NCBI GenBank assembly: GCA_965243175.1
Contig: OZ251532.1
Span: 930,001-994,000, forward strand
From: VXYL01 sp965243175
GTDB lineage: Bacteria; Pseudomonadota; Gammaproteobacteria; Pseudomonadales; Azotimanducaceae
Reading direction: 5' to 3'
DNA: 64,000 bases
Shown in pieces: positions 60,382 to 64,000 of the stretch (its first letter is position 1; each line of letters begins with the position of its first letter). A program made the position numbers and the translations under genes. The notes below the pieces were generated by a model. It did not search any database. It saw only the letters and a program-made list of their open reading frames with translations, and was not told the DNA's origin.

Positions 60382-61338
60382 TCATCGTCTGGCGATCATA
60401 ACGGCGCGCTTCGGCGACGGGTAGCCTTCGATGGTGCGCTCTGGGTCGTTCGGGTCGAGGGCGTCGGCCAGCGAGCGGTAGGGCATCCAGGCTGTTGTGC
60501 GCTGCTCGTCTGGCGTTGTGGCGCTTACATCCGCCACTTCAACGCGGCGGAAACCGGCGTCGGCTAGCCATGTGCGTAGCAAAGACAGGTTCGGCACGAC
60601 GTGGACGTTGGACATCGCGGCGTAGCGCTTCTGCGTTGCGCTGCTCGGATGGAGCGGTGCGCCGTCCACGACCAGCGATTCCAAGACCAGCACCGATTGG
60701 CCGTGCGTGTGGCTCGCAAGTTGCCGAATGTGCGCGGCGGGATCGCGACGGTGATACACCACGCCCATCGAGAACACGGCGTCGAATGGTTCCTGGGGCG
60801 GCAAGTCTTCGAGGCGGAGTGGCAGCACCAGGTTTCTCACGTGCCCCAGGTAGTGTGCGATGGCCGCGTGTTGCAGCGCGAACAGCAGCGACGGGTCGAT
60901 GCCGACGACGCTGGCCGCGCCCGCTTCCAACATGCGCCAGCCGTAGTAGCCGTTGCCGCAGCCCACATCCAGCACGCGCTGGCCAGTAAGCTCGACGGCG
61001 GGCGCAATGCGCGCCCACTTGCGGTGCGAACGCCACTCGGAATCCACGAAGACGCCGAACAGGTCGAACGGGCCTTTGCGCCAGGGAATGAGCTGGCGCA
61101 GCGCGGTTTCAAGCTTCGCCTTCTCGTTCGCGCACAGCGGCTGGCTGGCTGTTGCGGAAACGGTCGGGCCGAGCGTGACGGTTGCCGGCGAGAGCTTGGG
61201 CAAATCCGTCAGCGCATCGAGCCAGCGCGAAAGGTCGCCGTGGCGGGACGACCGAACCACCTCGATGCAGCGACGTGCCAGCGGCGATGCCTCCCGCCAC
61301 GCCCCGAAGAGCGCCTCAAGCGCCGCTGCTTGCGCCAT
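60382..61338 (-). CDS. cmoB: tRNA U34 carboxymethyltransferase
   Basis: A 318-residue SAM-fold enzyme that uses carboxy-SAM made by CmoA to convert 5-hydroxyuridine-34 of tRNA to 5-carboxymethoxyuridine. Diagnostic stretches are LIPWRKGPFDLFGVFVDSEW, RVLDVGCGNGYYGWRMLEAG, FDAVFSMGVVYHRRDPAAHI and the C-terminal EGYPSPKRAVMIARR. Length is close to E. coli CmoB (323). Its start overlaps the end of cmoA by 23 bases, the usual coupled order. Confidence 0.96.
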   Translation of the reverse strand: MAQAAALEALFGAWREASPLARRCIEVVRSSRHGDLSRWLDALTDLPKLSPATVTLGPTVSATASQPLCANEKAKLETALRQLIPWRKGPFDLFGVFVDSEWRSHRKWARIAPAVELTGQRVLDVGCGNGYYGWRMLEAGAASVVGIDPSLLFALQHAAIAHYLGHVRNLVLPLRLEDLPPQEPFDAVFSMGVVYHRRDPAAHIRQLASHTHGQSVLVLESLVVDGAPLHPSSATQKRYAAMSNVHVVPNLSLLRTWLADAGFRRVEVADVSATTPDEQRTTAWMPYRSLADALDPNDPERTIEGYPSPKRAVMIARR

Positions 61339-62068
61339 GTCGCTCGTCGCTCGCCAACGGCCGGGCGACGAAGGAACCCCAGTTCAGGCAACGAAACCAG
61401 AGTCGGGCGTCGCCGAAGCCGGCTTCCCTCAGCCGCTGCAGATGCGCCTCTTCGGAATCGATGCGCATGACGTTTTCCAACGCCGTGCGCTTCTGGGCGA
61501 TTTCCAGTTCGCTGTAGCCGTTGGCGCGCTTGAACGCCAAGTGCAGGCTCTCGAAATGGCTGTGCGACGCGAGCTTCTCGGCCATCAAGAGCACGCCGCC
61601 ATCGCCAAGGCAGCCGCGAATGTGCGCGAGCAGAGGCAGGCGATCTTCGGGCGGCAGGAACTGCAACGTGTAGTTGACGATCACCACGTCCGCTGGCGAG
61701 AAGCGCAACGAGCGGACATCTGCATTCACCCACTGAACGCGGGAATCGTGGGCGGCGGCTTGGCGCGCCTTCTCGATCATGGCCGCCGAATCGTCCACGG
61801 CGACGATCTCGCATGCCGTGTTCCCCACCGCGTGGAGCACGGCGCAAGTCGCCGCGCCCAGCGAGCAGCCCAAGTCGTAGCAGCGGCCGCCGGGGGGCAA
61901 GTGCGCTGCGGCGATGAGGGCGGAGAGCGTGACGACGGTCTCGTAGCCGGGCACGGAGCGGCGAATCATGTCCGGGAACACCGCCGCGACGTCTTCGTCG
62001 AACGCGAAGTCCACGAGGTCGCGGGGCGTGGCGAACAGACGGTCGCGTTCGCTGGCCGAAGCGGACAT
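61316..62068 (-). CDS. cmoA: Carboxy-S-adenosyl-L-methionine synthase
   Basis: A 250-residue SAM-dependent enzyme that makes carboxy-SAM from SAM and prephenate. It shows RDLVDFAFDEDVAAVFPDMI, RSVPGYETVV, RCYDLGCSLGAAT, VIVNYTLQFLPPEDRL and EKLASHSHFESLHLAFKRAN with GYSELEIAQKR. These match CmoA well and the length is normal (E. coli 247). It is followed by cmoB with a 23-base overlap, completing the tRNA wobble modification pathway. Confidence 0.96.
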   Translation of the reverse strand: MSASASERDRLFATPRDLVDFAFDEDVAAVFPDMIRRSVPGYETVVTLSALIAAAHLPPGGRCYDLGCSLGAATCAVLHAVGNTACEIVAVDDSAAMIEKARQAAAHDSRVQWVNADVRSLRFSPADVVIVNYTLQFLPPEDRLPLLAHIRGCLGDGGVLLMAEKLASHSHFESLHLAFKRANGYSELEIAQKRTALENVMRIDSEEAHLQRLREAGFGDARLWFRCLNWGSFVARPLASDERHGASSGA

Positions 62069-62215
62069 TGCAGTGTTCCGAGTAGAGACGCGCCGATTCT
62101 ACGTCGGGCGGCGCGGAAGCCGCATCACTCCGCGCTGCGTTTGCGCGACCGTGCGGCTGTTCATTATGATGCCGCTCGTCTTGGCGTCGTGGCGGCGAGG
62201 GCAAGGAGAGAGAAC

Positions 62216-62977
62216 GTGGCGAAGATCCTAGTCGGCATTTCCGCGCTGGCGTTGCTGCTGATCGGCGTCGCGACGATGCTCTTCTGGCGCAGCGGGGAAG
62301 TCGAGGACGCCATCGAAGCCAGCTGGCGGATGCGCGAACAGGCGCATCGCCTGGCCGACGAACTGCGCCAGAGTTCCGACGACCTCACGCGCATGGCCAG
62401 AACCTACGTGGTCACCGGCGACGAACGCTACCGGCACTATTTCCAGGAGATCCTCGACATTCGCAATGGCGATGCGCCGCGCCCGAACGACTACCACTTG
62501 GTGTACTGGGATCTGGTCGTCGCGGATGGCGAGCGGCCACGGGCTTCCGGGGCGGCAGTGACGCTGCGTTCCCTCATGGAGGCGGCCGGAATTACCGCAG
62601 AGGAACTGGCGGACTTGGCCGCCTCGGAGGACGAATCCAACTTGCTCACGGGGTTGGAGAACCAAGCCTTCGCCGCGGTTGCGAACGGCGATCGCGAGAC
62701 CGCCCAGGAACTCCTGTACTCCGCCGACTACCACCGCGCCAAGGCGCAGATCATGCAGCCGCTGCTGCACTTCTTCGAAACCATAGACCGGCGGACGGCC
62801 GCGCACGTGGCGGAAAGGCTGCAACGACGGCAGGACTTGAACCGCTACATGCTGGCGACCATCGCCATGCTTCTGGCGTTGACGGCGGTTTCGCTGGTAC
62901 TCGCCTTCGTCGCCAGCCGCAATGGCCGACCGGCAGAGGAAGCATCGGCGAGCGGCGGTACTGGAGCCTCGACATGA
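62216..62977 (+). CDS. Two-span sensor-domain protein without output domain
   Basis: A 253-residue membrane protein. TM1 (about 4-24) is followed by a ~190-residue periplasmic helical domain (MREQAHRLADELRQSSDDLT, then RTYVVTGDERYRHYFQEILD) of the type found in chemoreceptors, kinases and diguanylate cyclases. TM2 (MLATIAMLLALTAVSLVLAF) comes next. Only ~20 residues follow TM2, so no HAMP, kinase or GGDEF domain is present. The GTG at 62216 has AAGGAGAGAG upstream. Its TGA overlaps the ppk ATG (ATGA at 62974-62977), so the two are translationally coupled. Confidence 0.7.
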   Translation: MAKILVGISALALLLIGVATMLFWRSGEVEDAIEASWRMREQAHRLADELRQSSDDLTRMARTYVVTGDERYRHYFQEILDIRNGDAPRPNDYHLVYWDLVVADGERPRASGAAVTLRSLMEAAGITAEELADLAASEDESNLLTGLENQAFAAVANGDRETAQELLYSADYHRAKAQIMQPLLHFFETIDRRTAAHVAERLQRRQDLNRYMLATIAMLLALTAVSLVLAFVASRNGRPAEEASASGGTGAST

Positions 62978-64000
62978 AGGACGCCACGGCGAAGAACATC
63001 TCCCCGGGTGCCACCAGCAGTGCTGCCAAGCCGATGGCGCTCGACAGTCCCGAGCTCTACATCAACCGCGAACTGTCGCAGCTGGAGTTCAATCGGCGCG
63101 TCCTCCACCTTGCGAAGAGCGACAACGTGCCGCTTCTCGAACGGCTCCGGTTCCTGTGCATCGCTGGCACGATCCTGGACGAGTTCTTCGAGATCCGCGT
63201 TGCCGGCCTGAAGCAGCAGGAGGCACTGGGCGCCACGGCGCGTGGCCCGGACGATCTCTCGCCGGCGGAACAGCTGCGTCGCATCGCGAGCGTCGCACAC
63301 GAACTCGTCGACGAACAGTACCGCATCCTCAACGACGTGTTGTTTCCGCTCTTGGAAGCAGAAGGAATTCGGTTCCGCAAGCGCGACCAGTGGCGCGACG
63401 GCAGCGATGGCGAACGGCAGTGGCTTGCCGAGTTCTTTCGCGGCGAACTCGAACCCATCCTCGCCCCCATCGGCCTCGATCCGGCGCATCCGTTCCCGCG
63501 GATTCTCAACAAGAACCTCACCTTCATCGTCACGCTGGAAGGCAAGGATGCGTTCGGACGCCACAGCGGCATGGCCGTGGTACAGGCGCCGCGTTCGCTG
63601 CCGCGGGTCGTTCGTCTGCCGGAGGAGTGCAGTGGGTCTTCCGAGTTCGCGGATTTCGTTTTCCTCTCCTCCATCATCCACGCCCACGTCGAGGAACTCT
63701 TTCCCGGCATGAAAGCGATGGGCTGCTACCAGTTTCGCGTAACGCGGGACAGCGACTTGCTCGTCGATGAAGAAGCCGTGGACGACTTGCTGAAGGCGGT
63801 GGGCGGCGAGTTGACGTCGCGGCGTTTCGGCAATGCCGTGCGCTTGGAACTTGCCGACGACTGCCCCGCGGAAGTCGGCAGATTCCTCGCCGATCAGTTT
63901 TCGCTGCGCGAAGAAGACGTCTACCTCTGCAAGGGGCCGGTGAACTTGATGCGCCTCAATCAGATTCCCGATCTGGTGGATCGGCCGGACCTCAAATATC
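62974..64000 (+). CDS. ppk: Polyphosphate kinase 1, N-terminal part
   Basis: From an ATG at 62974 the frame runs open to the right edge (342 codons seen). After a short variable leader it reads YINRELSQLEFNRRVLHLA, VPLLERLRFLCIAGTILDEF and FEIRVAGLK, the PPK1 N-terminal domain. NKNLTFIVTLEG, LPRVVRLP and IIHAHVEELFPG of the head domain follow. The enzyme polymerises ATP gamma-phosphate to polyphosphate at the membrane. The catalytic histidines are beyond the window. It overlaps the sensor-like gene by four bases, suggesting linked expression. Confidence 0.95.
   Translation, partial: MKDATAKNISPGATSSAAKPMALDSPELYINRELSQLEFNRRVLHLAKSDNVPLLERLRFLCIAGTILDEFFEIRVAGLKQQEALGATARGPDDLSPAEQLRRIASVAHELVDEQYRILNDVLFPLLEAEGIRFRKRDQWRDGSDGERQWLAEFFRGELEPILAPIGLDPAHPFPRILNKNLTFIVTLEGKDAFGRHSGMAVVQAPRSLPRVVRLPEECSGSSEFADFVFLSSIIHAHVEELFPGMKAMGCYQFRVTRDSDLLVDEEAVDDLLKAVGGELTSRRFGNAVRLELADDCPAEVGRFLADQFSLREEDVYLCKGPVNLMRLNQIPDLVDRPDLKY

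Overview
The window is a GC-rich bacterial chromosome segment, about 65-68 % G+C in the housekeeping lines I counted by hand. It is most likely from a gammaproteobacterium. The evidence is a set of gene pairs typical of that class: a yqiB (DUF1249) homologue divergent from tolC, the overlapping cmoA-cmoB pair, glmU-glmS, uvrD with a LexA-like operator, waaA, hslR, acnA and the end of a bamC-like gene. A sulfatase with its maturation enzyme, a PQQ dehydrogenase, phytanoyl-CoA dioxygenase, TRAP and TonB uptake proteins and several insertion sequences suggest a marine or host-associated lifestyle; that part is inference. There is no rRNA, tRNA or CRISPR array that I can see. No gene-free stretch exceeds about 230 bases; the larger gaps are divergent promoter regions or IS ends.

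Layout. 0-7 kb: end of bamC, an ABC transporter with a DesK/DesR-type two-component system in one overlapping operon, a CinA-C/NadD-like fusion, an alpha/beta hydrolase and an orphan AAA ATPase. 7-14 kb: a three-module surface lipoprotein followed by a TonB-dependent receptor. 13.9-15.9 kb: a small foreign-looking cassette with a PIN-domain gene and its small partner, plus an HsdR-N-like nuclease. 15.9-17.5 kb: an ISKra4-type element. 17.5-20 kb: flavin reductase, phytanoyl-CoA dioxygenase, enoyl-CoA hydratase. 20-21.2 kb: an IS630-type element inserted at the stop codon of yqiB. 21.2-25.3 kb: yqiB, tolC, two small genes and an IS481-type element. 25.3-31 kb: an operon of PQQ dehydrogenase, sulfatase, formylglycine-generating enzyme and waaA.

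31.2-38.3 kb is the most unusual region. It contains a PPC-domain gene cut in two by a second ISKra4-type element. Removing the element and one 9-bp target copy restores a single frame. Opposite it lie a Ycf46-like AAA+ ATPase, a SIR2-like gene with an apparent -1 frameshift, and a protein joining a nuclease-like motif (E, D, QxK) to a long glycine-zipper tail. G+C falls to about 52-58 % in several lines. I propose a degraded, possibly undescribed defence or conflict system.

38.3-46 kb: galU divergent from glmU-glmS, a Fic-like protein lacking its catalytic histidine, and uvrD. 46-50.6 kb: toxin-antitoxin-like modules including brnTA, a second orphan AAA ATPase between two direct copies of the brnA 5' half, and an in-frame brnA'-dctP chimera. 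50.6-64 kb: acnA, a thiolase with a DUF35 partner, hslR, a HelD-like helicase, acyl-CoA dehydrogenase, cmoB/cmoA, a sensor-only membrane protein, and ppk running off the right edge.
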